The translations under genes were made by a program, and so were the position numbers. This document shows, piece by piece, positions 50,412 to 61,640 of a DNA stretch of 64,000 nucleotides. This DNA is from Monosporascus cannonballus. Taxonomy: Eukaryota; Ascomycota; Sordariomycetes; Xylariales. The stretch is from the NCBI GenBank assembly GCA_004154925.1, contig QJNS01000009.1:186001-250000 (forward strand). The letters are read 5' to 3'. The number at the start of each line of letters is the position of its first letter. Positions within the stretch are counted from its first letter, which is position 1. The notes below the pieces were generated by a model. That model did no database searches. It had not been told where the DNA came from and worked only from the letters and a program-made list of their open reading frames with translations.

Positions 50412-51267
50412 AGGCGGCACCCCGATCAACGCCCCACCCCCTCAACGCACCGGCGATTTCCCATTCAACATCGGCAAAATCGCTATATTTTCAACAATAA
50501 TTTAAAATTCGAATAGAAATCAGAAATATAAGCGGCCTTTAATACTATTATTAGTATTAAGCCCTTTACCGATTAAGCATAGTTAAAAAATGGTAATAAT
50601 TAGGTAATATTTTTAGATGTTATATTATATTTGAAATTACGTTTTATTATATGTGTTATATGTATTAAGAAAATAAATTAATAATTTTCTTAATTTTAAA
50701 TATATTTAACAGATGTTTAATTCATTATTATTAGTTTATAAAAGTTACATAATTACATTGCCTACTTTTTAATATCTTTATTACATATAAAGATATAACA
50801 TAAAACGTAACAGTGGAGTAAAAATGGAGAACAATTTATATAAGAAAAAAATACCGTATTTTCAAATAATAATAACGTAACGAATAATACGTATATATAA
50901 ATAATATTTTGATACCTTATAGAAAATTACCTTAAGTTAAATAAAAAAAGGTTTATTTTTATTTAGTTTTGTTACGTACTTATTCATAACTAAATTTACT
51001 CGTCTGATCTTAATATTTTGCCATACAATTTGTATGTAAAAACGTTAACGTTTGATTTTGTCAACTTTAAACATATTTTTCTTGCTATAAATATAAATAT
51101 TTTTCAGTGATATTCGATATATCCTCTTATTTTAAGGTTTTAATTCTTATTTCGTCGTCCGTTTCTTAATACCTATTTTTGTTAATTAGTTATAAATATG
51201 CAGTTTTGATTTTGTATGGGAAATAGCGGCGCGTTGAGGAGGTGGGGCGTTGATCGGGGTGCCGCCT
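50412..51267. mobile_element. Non-autonomous TIR element (TA target)
   Basis: An 856-bp element. Its ends, AGGCGGCACCCCGATCAACG and the matching inverted CGTTGATCGGGGTGCCGCCT, are perfect for 20 bases and similar for about 52. TA lies on both sides (50410-50411 and 51268-51269). The interior is AT-rich and shows no transposase motif, so it is probably a MITE or deletion derivative of a Tc1/mariner-type element. Its inverted repeats differ from those of both autonomous copies in the window. It ends three bases before the next element begins. Confidence 0.82.
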
Positions 51268-51272
51268 TAGTA

Positions 51273-52681
51273 CAGTGACGGGCCAAAATAATCCGGCCCA
51301 AGCTTCCCAGCCACCCGATTTTCAGAACCACTTCTCGATGATACTCAACTTTCCAAAATTCATAATTTCTTCAAATCATGGCCGATTTCGAAGTTTTTTG
51401 CGCCAAATTGGCTGCCGGTCGTCACAAAGGTCAGGAATTTACTTCCAGGAAAAGGGCTTGCATTATTACCGCAAATAAGCTTGGGATATTATAATGTCGT
51501 TTAACGAACTTATTTAAGATTTCGAAATCCGTTATTATTTCCATAATTAACGATTAGAAAAACGGCCGCATTTTCGATCCGAAGCAAAAAAAAAATCGTC
51601 CGGGCTTTTTAAAACGTTAAAAAAGATAAATTTTTTTATTTTGTAAAAAAAACCGAAAAATTGCATATAAAGATATTCGGAAAGTAATCGAGTACAAAAT
51701 TAACATCCGTTCTATTAAGCGTATTATAAAGAAATAAAATTTTCGCAAATAGAAATCCTAAAAAAGGATATTACTTTTTAAAAAAACGGCGAAAACGAAA
51801 TATACCTTTATATATTATTAATTTAATTACCTTAAAGATTTATTGTAAGTACGTAACGTTAAAGTTAATATAATTTTTAACTAACGATTCCAGGCTATAT
51901 TTTCCTATAAACTTTCTTGCCAAAATTCCTCCAGCAGCCTAACGACTTAAATATTTCGTTTCTTGTCCGAAAAATGAAACAAAAAATTCGTTAACCTTAA
52001 GAATTACGTCAAAACGAATATATTCATTATTATTTAAAGTGGGATATGGATCGCGACGGATAGGAAAAGGTGCCGTACGCCTTTTATCGTTATGTAACGC
52101 GACCTAACCTCAAAACCAAAAGGTTCCAAACGAGGGATTAACAGTTAGAGTTATCGAATAACTTTAGACGAAAAATTATTACCGATTTATAAGCCCTAGC
52201 GCTTTTTCTAACAGGATAACGCCATTATATACGTTTATAAAAAATCCTTAAATTAATTAATAAATATTATTATAAAGGTTTTTCCGGATTGGCCATTATA
52301 TAGCCCTAACCTTAATCTAATTAAATATATATGGGCTACACTTAAAAAAAACCTAAAAAAGATATTTCCGGACCTTTAAGAACTTAAAAAACAAGCTGGA
52401 TACCACCCGTTTTATCGAATATTTGCATAAAACGTAAGAAGCCATCCCGGACGCTTTTATAATAAAGGTTATTATATCTATGGGGAAATGGCTGCAGGCT
52501 GTTAAGAAGGCTAAAGGTTGGTATATACGGTTTTGAAGCTTAGAAATAAACGAATATAATATTAGAGCCCGTTTATTTTTACGATTTTATTTGATTAAAA
52601 TATGTATATGTGAAGTGGTTGATAAATATGGGTGTGGCTAAAAGTTGTGGGGTTGGGCCGGATTATTTTGGCCCCTCACTG
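51273..52681 (+). mobile_element. Tc1/mariner transposon with intact ends and degraded transposase
   Basis: A 1409-bp element with inverted ends of about 29 bp (CAGTGACGGGCCAAAATAAT left; ATTATTTTGGCCCCTCACTG right). TA lies on both sides (51271-51272 and 52682-52683). The + strand frames give a Tc1-type transposase: a helix-turn-helix-like N-terminus from about 51450, QDNAIIYVYKK near 52213-52245, then DWPLYSPNLNLIKYIWATLK near 52280-52340 and a C-terminal segment to about 52535. The first Asp of the second block survives, but PDLNPIE has become PNLNLIK, losing a catalytic Asp and the Glu. Stops interrupt the frame. The ends are GC-rich and undamaged while the body is AT-rich. Confidence 0.88.
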
Positions 52682-52683
52682 TA

Positions 52684-53810
52684 GTTATCCCCTACCTTGG
52701 GGTCTCTCAAGACTGACACCTTCGGCAGGCCACGTTGGCTGGCGACGTGGGTCTAATCCCTTATGATGCTTCTTGGCTATCTATGTTCCTATCTGGTTGC
52801 TCTCTGGCGCATCCCGATGTTACCATAAGTGTGGGTTTGGCGCTTATCTTCCAGGTTTGTCATGCCGCTGGGGTGCAATGTCGTCCTCATACAATGGTGT
52901 ACCCTTCTCATGCGCCAATGGACAGGTTTTCGGCATTTCAAGGAATGGAATCTTCCTGAGATTGGCCCTGGGAGTGAATAATTGAGCAATGCACCCACCT
53001 AGAAGTAAAGGAGACAGGTTGAAGCAGCTTGTTGCTACCTACCCTGTTCTCACGGGCAGGCCCCATATTATATCCGGGTTGTATCGCAATGGGCGACGAG
53101 GAAAAGATAAGCGCGGGTCCGGCCGCGGTAGAACAGTGACGCCCGGGACTAGCGCCTATCAAGGTCTGGGGCTACCGGTACAGAAAATTCATGAGCGCAA
53201 GACGAGCAAGTTGCGGGAATGATTGCCGCGGTTTCGTCGTGGACAAGTGGAGATATGACGGAGCGAGAGTCTCTCGCCTGGAGAGCGGAAACATCTACGT
53301 CCTGGAGGCTGCAGCTGCCGAGCCTGTACACCGACGGCAGCCACTTCAGGCCACTTATCTCCCTGCGGCTGGATTTGGTGGGACCGGATGCAGGAACGCT
53401 GCAGGGGCTGCTTGGGGTGTGTAGCGCAACGGCACGGTTCTCTGCGGCAGGTGGGCGCTGCGGTTACCGCTAATGCGTCCCCTTGTTTCGCTCTGGCTTT
53501 GACATAAATTAATCAAGTCCTTCCGCGTTCAGGCAACCCATGTGGTGTTGCGTGCCATAGATATTATATTCTGGGAAAATGAGACGCCACAGTTCACCAT
53601 ATCTCAGTTCGGCCAAGATGATGTCACTTTACTGATTCGCCCATGGTTGGCGAAGTTCGGGTCCAAAACGCAGCTCCGCCCGTCCTAGAACTGCTCCACT
53701 CCGTCTCCATGCACGCATATGTACGTTCGACCCGACTTAGCTAGTAAACGTAGGCTTAACCAACACGACGCCATAGGACTACCAACCCGCTCTTGTGGGC
53801 GTCTCTCCAA
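52684..53810. other. GC-normal intergenic region
   Basis: Unmutated sequence between the Tc1/mariner copy and the 3' end of the aminopeptidase gene. Several overlapping frames of 60-85 codons occur (52735-52959, 53219-53473), but those checked (52735 and 52773) begin at TTG rather than ATG, and none has a recognisable product. No gene is supported. Confidence 0.45.
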
Positions 53811-55282
53811 CTACAAGGTAGCGAAAGCCAGCTCGTACACGAAGCCGACGACGAGCCTGGCATGCTCCATGACGTGGTCGAAGCTGATGGTGTCGTAGGC
53901 GTCGTTCGCCGTGTGGATGTAGGGGCTTGTGTTGTCGGCCGCGGCCTCGAAGATGAAGGCGGCGGGGTAGCCTGCGGCGCGCGCGGACGCGTGGTCCGAG
54001 CAGGCGTAGCCGCACCGCGTATCGACGGCGGGGATGGTGGTGTACTACAACAAATCATCACAGTCAGCATTAAGAACGTGGTCGGCATTGGGTCTCGGTC
54101 TTCGCAACCCGGAAATCGTAGCTACTTGATTAATTCGCGGAAGGAATCAGATGATGGCGAGACTGCCATATCGGCGATCAGATGTAAAGGCTGTTAACAT
54201 ACCGCGTCGAGCACGAGCCGCGTGAACTCGGTCAGGTCCTTGTCGACATAGTCGAGGATGATGCCAAGCTCGCCGGCCTCGCCGGGCGGCGCCCAGCCGG
54301 TCATGTCTTGGTTGAGGTAGGCCTTGACGTCGGTCCCCGCGGTGGCGTATTGGTCGAAGATGTCGGCGCTGCCGAGCAGGCCGGCCTCCTCGCCGGCGTA
54401 CCAGTGGAACTCGATCGTGTTTTCGTGCTCGCCGGCGGCCACCTTGGGGTCCGAGAGCACGACCCTCAGCGCCTCCAGCAAGGTGACCGTGCCAGAGCCG
54501 TTGTCGTCTATTTTGTTTCGCCGACATTAGTAAGCGAGTCTTAAACGACGAGGGGGCAAGAAGAGATTGGGTTTGAAATTCAATACGAGGGCAGTTATAG
54601 AGGAGTCACGGAGCCTACTCACCGGCGCCCGGCGACCGCCCGAAGTTATCGGCGCCGTTGACGGAGTCGAGGTGGGCGCCGACGACGACGGTGCTGGCGC
54701 TCTTGCCGGGGATGCGGGCGATGATGCTGATCTGGTCGAAGTCCGCGTGTTCGAAGGGCTCGGCAGATGCGCCCTCAACGCCGCTCGCATCGACCGTCGC
54801 GCGCACCTGGTCGAGCAGCCAGCGCGCGGCCTCGACGCCCGTCTCGCTGCGGTAGTACCGCGTCTTGAAGTCCGAGAACGTCTTGAGCGAGGTCTCGAGG
54901 TTCGCGCGGTTGAGAGTCCCGATGAGCGCCCCCACTTCGTCCGCAAACGCCACGGCTTCCGGGAACGCGGCGGCGGCCGCCTTCGCGGGCCGGGCTGACG
55001 TTGAGGACAGGTTCGGGTGGTTCGTGATGTCCAGGAAGTTCTTGCCCTCCTGCTTTCGTTGTTGGCCCTCACGGTCTAGTTTGAGAGGTGTAGTGGGACG
55101 GAAGGGAAGGAAGGCTAAGCATGCTAGTGGACACTGACCTTCCTCAGCTGCTCTTTCCCGGCGTGCGTGACGACTTCGGTTACGCCAGGCGCGAGCTCGA
55201 TCGTGTACAGCTTCTCCCTCGCCGCATTGGGGAGAGCGGAGGAGGCAGCGGCCAGAGCCGCGACGAGTAAACTGCGAAGCAT
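53811..55282 (-). CDS. LAP1: Secreted leucine aminopeptidase, peptidase family M28
   Basis: Four exons (55282-55139, 55049-54623, 54507-54203, 54044-53811) joined by GT-AG introns at 55138-55050, 54622-54508 and 54202-54045 give 369 residues with frame kept throughout. Residues 1-18 are a signal peptide ([18 protein letters not shown]), followed by a propeptide-like region. The di-zinc site is complete: H174 and D176 in GAHLDS, D191/D192 in PGADDNGSGT (formed across intron 2), catalytic E230 and E231 in [11 protein letters not shown]258 in NQDMTGW and H336 in [10 protein letters not shown]303 and C307 fit the family disulfide. The length matches fungal LAP1-type enzymes. It removes N-terminal residues, preferably Leu, from peptides outside the cell. 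The start at 55282 is the only ATG that gives a signal peptide. The symbol is by family resemblance. Confidence 0.93.
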
Positions 55283-57546
55283 CTTGGGACGGATACACCC
55301 TACGTGAGATCCCTGGAGGTAAGGCGAGCAACAAAGGTATTGCAGTGCCCTTTATATATGGAACTTGGATGCCGTACGATAAGAGTAGGGAGGCACAGCA
55401 GGCTTTTGTACGCTCGCCAGGGCCGGCATAGTTATCGGGTGCCCCGGAGCGGCTTCCTGGTACAGGAGAGGGAATGGACAATGTCTTTGGGGGTCTTCAG
55501 GGATCCCCGCATTGGATTCGGGAGTTCACCCGCATGGTTCCTAATCGCCGGTATATACCCTGCTCAGGGGCTCGAGACATGCCGTCGACGGGCGATCGAC
55601 AGACAGGGTAGGAAGGTAAAGAGGTTCGCATGAGGGGTCATCGGGCGCTCTCCTCGAATCGTGTGATACGCGTGCAAGAAAGTGTGCTGCACGCGTCTAT
55701 ATCGTGCTATTATGGTTTCATACAGAGCCAATAATCCGAAGTAGAGGGATTGAAGCCAACCGGGAGTGTCGCGCCTACGTATGTCAGGAGGGAAATGTAG
55801 GTTGGAGTTCTGATGACACAAGCACTGCGGTGGTGGAGCACTATGACAATATGTGTTGCGGAGTGGCAGAAGTGGGCGCGGCAGGGCGTATAAGGCTACG
55901 ACGAATTAAATGGGTCTTCGCCATATATGCTCTGAAGTTCTGGCATTCCGGCAGTGTGCGTTGTTCGACCTTCCAGGATCACATGGATATCATGCATGCT
56001 CGGCGCTGGGTTGCGTGCTCTGATAGGAAGGTGGTTCAACCGCCAAGGCGGACGGGTAGGTATCAATAGGGAATTGATCTACTATATGCCGACATCAAGT
56101 ATCGGTCGATACGAACGGAGCCACTCTTGCTGTGCCGCGGCTTTAGAGAATTTCCTGCTTTAGCTCGTTTATAGTTTCGTAACTGCATTAGAGTGAAAAC
56201 CAACTTAATTTCGGTAGTGCTAGAAGGGCGTTCGGCAACGTGATGGAGGCGTTCGCAGCCCTCCAGTCGGTACACGTTGAGACGAATTTATCAAATTACG
56301 AACGCAACTTTCTTTAAGTTGTGATGCATGAATTCCCATTCTCTAGCTCTTGTCGGCGGAGGTCGAAATATTGTGATATCCACTAAGGTCTATTTGGGTG
56401 TCTTAGTGTTTGACACGTACGTCAGACTTCCTTCTAGGACTGACTTATACTCATGAAGCTTCGCTACCGCCCTCCTTCGTCAACTAGATTTGCCATGAAC
56501 GCGGTAGATGTACTCCATAGACCACCATTGTCAAGAAACAGCCCCGGCTTGACTTTGAGACCTCAAAAGACGCGGAGACCAGGGGTTACCTCGAGCAGCG
56601 GATGGTGACTGAAAGTGATCCGCCAATGTTGCTAAGCCTAGCCAAGATAATTTATTCGATCCCAGCCACCGGACAAGCTGGACTGGCGAACCCAACATTC
56701 TCCGTGTCCTGTCCCGTCCCGTGCTTCAACTCGAACGCTCTCAGGTACCAGGCCCCAATGATCCAGTCTCTTGCACAAGTTCTAGCCACGCCACGTAATA
56801 CATCATACATATGCTGGCGACTACTCCGGTTGCCAATAGGATCCCGAGGAAGCACACGTGTCGTTCTTTGTCTTCCAATCGAGTACTCCTGGATAACATG
56901 TTGAGCAAGGCTGGGATAGCCAACTCGGAGCGTATTCACTTCCTCGCTCATTGAACTCCAGAAAATGACTGTGGAAACGTAGCCGCTGCAATGGTCAGAT
57001 TGGCAAGCAAATCCCGGTCGTGTTTCTTTCGGGGCCCTGCCGGGCCCGGTGTAGAAGGCACCAAGAGGTGTGTCGTAGACACTCTATTTTGGCCTGCATC
57101 GAGTTAGTATCACTGGGACTCTAGATGACGCATTCCGGCAGGTTTGAGTGGTTTCGTGATAGCATGAGTGGGTACCAACACCGGCCGTCGGTCAGAATGC
57201 CAGGCATCGTCATGGATAAATAAGATAGTCCAGTGCTAACATGATCGGGGAAGACAAGGTCATTGGGTGACGACACTGGGCGTGTAAACGTTATGGTGGA
57301 CCAACAGGGCACAGTCTGTAGGATTAGCCGAGGGCGGAGATTCAGGAAGCAGGTCCCCATACTCCGCGGCTAACATGTAAGGCAGCGAACAAATCATTGT
57401 CTCGTGTCCTGGATGACAACTGAATTCGCGCACGGAATCGGAATTGAGCGGAGTGGCAGACAGGTCATAGCACGAATCAGAGGATGGCCGCTATGGTTCG
57501 TATTGCGATTTGAGCAACGAACTCGTCACAGCCGGGCGAGCTGCAT
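55283..57546. other. Intergenic region between aminopeptidase and SLD2
   Basis: About 2.3 kb of GC-normal sequence, upstream of the aminopeptidase and downstream of SLD2. Frames of 60-121 codons on both strands show no domains. One - strand frame (56741-56923) has a hydrophobic helix, but it starts at TTG and stops early. A decayed or intron-rich gene cannot be excluded around 56600-57360. Confidence 0.4.
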
Positions 57547-59056
57547 TCATCTGTGCCGGCGGAATCTGCTGTTGAAGCCAGGTCCGCCCTTCGCACCGTG
57601 GTTCTTCAGCTTCAATCTCTTGAAGTTGGCATGCGCCATGGCGTTGACCTTCCTGGCGGCCTTTCTGAGCCTGCCTTCTTCCTTGGGCTCTTTGATGCCG
57701 TCCTTCTTAGGCTGCTTCTTCCGAGAGTCCTCTCCATCTCCGGCTTTGGACCCATCGAAATCGGAATCGGAACCAAGATCTGGGGGCTCTTGGTTGTCGG
57801 GTCTTGAAGCGTCGAATTGTGTCTCGGGGACAGTGTCTTGCTCCTCATCTTCTCCCTTCTCCTCGACCGACTGCTGTGGGCGCGTAGTCCGAGTCGGCCT
57901 CATGTTGACTCGTCGAGTAGTGCGCTTTTGCCCCTTCTTCTTGTACACCCTGAGGGGCTGGCCATCACGACTTAGCGCCTCCTCCGTTGGGCTGTCGTAA
58001 AGACCTTCGTCATCAAATCCACCAAGTAGCTGCGGGGCTTGGCTGTCCTGTACCAAGACATCGTCACTACTGGGCTTCGCGGGCTTGCTAGATCTGGGAG
58101 CTGGCGCATTGTTCTCCATCTCGTGCAAGGCCTCCAGATCATCGTCAAGAGTTTCTTCCTCCACCTTTCGCAGCGTCGCCACGATACTGCTCAGGCTTCG
58201 CCCCAGAGGCTTCCGCGGAAGACGTAGAGGTCGCGGTGATTTGTAGCCCTCATTCTCGTCGATAGTGGGGAGCGGAGCCCTCCGGAGGAAGGAAGGCGTC
58301 GAGAACTGAAGCTTGCTGACAGATGTCGGAGTCTTAGCACCCGCAGAGTTTCCATCGCCAAGTTTCAGGGGCGTCATGAAGGTGTTCAACATGGTGCGCT
58401 TGCTCGTGGACATCGGGGTCCTTCCCAGCTTGATAGCCTCTAGCTCATCAACGTCGTCCGCTACAGCCCTCCTGCTAGGAGTTGCTTGTACGTTGGCATC
58501 CTCTTTCGATGCCTCACCAGTCCGAGGCCGTGATGGTGTATTTTCGTCATTTTCCACGAGTAGGTCAAACAAACCCAAGACACGTCCATCTTTCTGTGGT
58601 GTTGGGCCGATAGAGGTTGGCACAGCTGGACTGAACAGCTTCCGGCTGGAGGGTGTCTCGAACGAAACATCATCTACATCATACTGGCGCGACTTTGACG
58701 GTGTCTTGACCGACCTGTGACGCTTTGAGGGAGTCTGGACGACGGCCTCTTCAGTTGTGCGTTTCCGGGACCTCGATGGTTCCTTGGCTTTCGGGGGTTC
58801 TAACTTCCCCGCAATGATATCTCTCACTTGGTTGTACTGTTTATACTTTTTCGCTATTTCATAGAGTCAGATTATCATGCTTTCACGGAGATGTAGTCAA
58901 GACAGAAACCTTACCAATATCAGGATTTTGCTTGATATCCTCACGACCCGGCTTTCTGCCGTCATTTTGCTTTGCCCAGTTGCCCTCAAATCGCTTTAAC
59001 TCGGTTCTCAGTTCTTGAGCGGTAGCTTCGTAATGTCTTCTCTCGTTTTCGTCCAT
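57547..59056 (-). CDS. SLD2: DNA replication regulator Sld2
   Basis: Two exons (59056-58915 and 58853-57547) joined across a 61-bp intron (58914-58854, GTAAGG to AATAG on the - strand) give 482 residues. The N-terminus (residues 1-65) carries the Sld2/RecQL4 homology: LRTELKRFEGNWAKQN, then GRKPGREDIKQNP and KKYKQYNQVRDIIAGK. The middle is disordered and rich in TP sites, several followed by a basic residue (TPSKR, TPQK, FMTPLK), as expected of the cyclin-dependent-kinase targets through which Sld2 binds Dpb11. The C-terminus is basic with RLRKAARKVNAMAHANFKRL, conserved in fungal Sld2. The protein acts in the nucleus in loading Cdc45, GINS and DNA polymerase epsilon at origins. The splice restores the conserved block exactly, so the start at 59056 is well supported. 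Confidence 0.93.
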
Positions 59057-59791
59057 GTCGCATTGATTGAATTAAGCAAACTTAGGTATTACAGCGGGCA
59101 ACTAAAGACGGCAATTGGATGTGGTATGAAGTGTTGATCCCGGGGAACTACGAGAGATGCAGGGAACACGGGAAAGAACCTCCATTTGCACTAAACGCGT
59201 CTCAATTAAGACGCGGTCGGCTTTGGTGGGGCAACACTCACAGTGATCTTACACTCATCATACACCTGTTAGTGCATACTCCTTTATAACTGCATATAGT
59301 CTGGATGTCAAGGGGATCATATATCTGCTACCTACATAAGGGCGCACAGCATGCAAAAAGATTGAGATGCACACGCAAGGCTGATGCCGTACCTTTCAAT
59401 GATGCTACCTCAGATATTCGCCGCTGCTATGTGCCTCGCTTCACTGCGTGCTTCTACTATTTTGCAAGTACAGGTAGGAGGCACATTTCGGCTGTGTCTT
59501 TGCCAAGCCCACCGTTCCCCCAACCGATTGATGTATACCCATCGCTAAATGCACAGAAGATTACCGAGCCGATTTATGCAGAATCCGCGAAGAGCACAGG
59601 AGCTCGGACGCTAAGGGCTAGTGTCTGGGCTAGTGTCTTGGCTTATGTAACCCCACTCAACGACGTATCACTTCATTCCAACACTACTAACAGTTACCAG
59701 ACGCCACGCCACCCTAAGCAGTTAAACTTTGGCAAACGCTTCACGACCTCGGTATACTTCGCATTTAGAGGTCATATAGGTATCCATCTCT
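59057..59791. promoter_or_regulatory. Shared upstream region of divergent SLD2 and RING-finger genes
   Basis: 735 bp separate the two start codons, which point away from each other, so this must hold both promoters. A TATA-like CTTTATAACTG lies near 59282. A 170-codon ATG frame (59305-59817, +) crosses most of it and overlaps the RING start by 26 bp in another frame, but it has no recognisable feature. Confidence 0.45.
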
Positions 59792-60883
59792 ATGGACACG
59801 CAGACGGACACGGCTGATATCCAAAGCAAAGTCTTACAAACTACGCTCGCTGAAATCGCATCAAGGAACAGCACCGAAGTCAGGAGCGAAGACGCGACCG
59901 AAGCATGTTGTGTCATTTGCCTCGATAGCATCTCCGAGGTCTGCGAGGCGCGACCTTGCCACCATCGTGATTTCGACTATCTATGCCTGCTCAATTGGCT
60001 GCAGCAACAACCGAAGTGTCCACTCTGCAAGTGCAACGTGCGCGAGGTCCGGTATGGCTTCCAAGGCGACGTGACAGATGAATATGAGGTTTACGTAGTG
60101 CCTCCTGCCAAAGAGCCGACCAAGCCACAACAGCACGGTCCGTCCCAACCGCAGCCTAGGGTAGTCCGGCCGCTGAATCACGCGAACGCTTTTCGTAGGC
60201 GCAGGCTCGGGGAGCGCGTACCGTCCCGACCTGCCACCGAGGACGAAGCGCTTCTGCGCCGCCAGCGGGTTTACCGAGACCAGCTGTACTCTCTCCATGT
60301 GGGGTCCAGCCCGCGAACCGGATACCGCGACCTGACGCCCCAGGCGTTCGACTCAGACCCGGAACTAGTGTCCCGGGCGCGCAGGTGGCTCAGGCGCGAG
60401 CTGCAGGTCTTCGAGTTCCTGCGCTCGCTTCCCACCGCGGCCCGGTCGAGCGGCGACAGGCTGACGAGGAGGCGCGCTAACAACGCCGAGTTCCTGCTCG
60501 AGTATGTCGTCGCCATCCTCAAGACGGTGGACATGCAGGGGAGCCAGGGGCAGGCCGAGGAGATGCTAAAGGACTTCTTGGGCCGCGAGAATACTCGGCT
60601 ACTGCTCCACGAGCTCAAGAGCTTTTTGCGGAGTCCTCATTCTCTCGAAGTCTGGGATCGTAAGGTTCAATACCCGAATGCTAAAAGACGGACACGTGAC
60701 GACGATAACAATGAGGATGGAGATCACGTGCGTGGCCGCAGTCCAAACCGTAGACGATTAGCGAGCAAGGACGCGGAGGCGGAGCCCCGGCGGTCGAGGG
60801 GGTTAGTGGATTCGTATCGGCCAAACTACTCCGGACACTATGACAGGCGGAGGGGGTCACAACGTGAATATACTCCTAGCTAA
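59792..60883 (+). CDS. RING-finger protein, probable E3 ubiquitin ligase (Topors-like)
   Basis: A single-exon frame of 363 residues. A RING lies at residues 39-80: CxxC (C40, C43), C56-x-H58, C65 and CPLC (C76, C79), with the tryptophan W69 in the usual place. The order resembles the N-terminal RING of Topors-like fungal proteins, where a RING is followed by a long disordered and helical tail. Between H58 and C65 there is no Cys or His; D62 stands where a zinc ligand is expected. Residues 90-180 are Pro/Arg/Gln-rich. Residues about 190-285 look helical (RARRWLRRELQVFEFLRSL and a Leu-rich stretch), and the tail is Arg/Ser/Asp-rich with likely nuclear-localisation signals. Substrates are unknown. 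GC rises to over 60% in the middle, with no RIP. Confidence 0.82.
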   Translation: MDTQTDTADIQSKVLQTTLAEIASRNSTEVRSEDATEACCVICLDSISEVCEARPCHHRDFDYLCLLNWLQQQPKCPLCKCNVREVRYGFQGDVTDEYEVYVVPPAKEPTKPQQHGPSQPQPRVVRPLNHANAFRRRRLGERVPSRPATEDEALLRRQRVYRDQLYSLHVGSSPRTGYRDLTPQAFDSDPELVSRARRWLRRELQVFEFLRSLPTAARSSGDRLTRRRANNAEFLLEYVVAILKTVDMQGSQGQAEEMLKDFLGRENTRLLLHELKSFLRSPHSLEVWDRKVQYPNAKRRTRDDDNNEDGDHVRGRSPNRRRLASKDAEAEPRRSRGLVDSYRPNYSGHYDRRRGSQREYTPS

Positions 60884-61640
60884 CCAAGCTCACCACAGTG
60901 CTTTTCTCATTGCCTGTGAACCAGATGGCCTAAAAGCTTCGTATGAGAGTCACGGCAGGGTTCTGAATGCTCGTCGCGAATCGTGCTCCTCTTCCCTTAC
61001 GCATGTCCCCTCCCATCTGTCATCTCATGGACATTTCAGATGCCGGAGCGGTCATGGGTATAAGTCCGGTTACGCACTATGTACACAACTCAAGCCCCTC
61101 ATAACATGGACGCCGGAGCCTAGTAAAGGGTCTTGATGACGAAAGGGGTACCTTAATATGTCTGACTAACATATAGTTAAAGAGTCTAAAGTGTCATCAA
61201 CAGACCAATTAAGGTCAACGCTACGGCTTGCAAACAGAAGAAAGTTGCACATTACCCTGGTGATGCGCTACCGACCGGCCCACCTGCGCACTTCCAACCA
61301 TATTGTTGACGTAAGCTCCGGGATGGACTCTCTGTCTGTTGTGGTCTCTCCAACATTAGACTTTGTTGTCCTGTCTATAAATTCCGGGCTCCCCCCTCGT
61401 GTTGCTTCTCCTCTCCTCTCCAATTTATCTTGCAACCACAAGTGTCAATCAGTACCTAACCACACACACGCTGTTGTAACGATTTTCTTGCTTTGAGCTC
61501 GCAATACACGCTATTGCCGCAATTCGCATACTCTGAACGCTTTGAATAGGTGATCACACATCGCTGCCACGTTGCTCACGCTGACAATGCTCCCAGGAAG
61601 GGAGTCATACCGCGGTCACTCTTCCCCTGCTCCCAGAACC
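60884..61640. promoter_or_regulatory. Intergenic and promoter region of the downstream hypothetical gene
   Basis: A TATA-like CTATAAAT at about 61375-61382 is followed by a C/T-rich run (61393-61423), a layout common at fungal transcription starts, about 260 bp before the ATG at 61641. Open frames here are short and unconvincing. Confidence 0.45.

Noticed and set aside
52735..53473. Several frames beside the Tc1/mariner element
   Set aside because: Those checked start at TTG, not ATG; they overlap in several frames and have no recognisable product.
56652..57360. Possible membrane-protein gene on the - strand
   Set aside because: One hydrophobic helix is present, but the frame starts at TTG, stops after 60 codons, and no splice model extending it was evident.
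59305..59817. 170-codon ATG frame upstream of the RING gene
   Set aside because: It fills the divergent promoter region, overlaps the RING start in another frame and shows no protein-like features.
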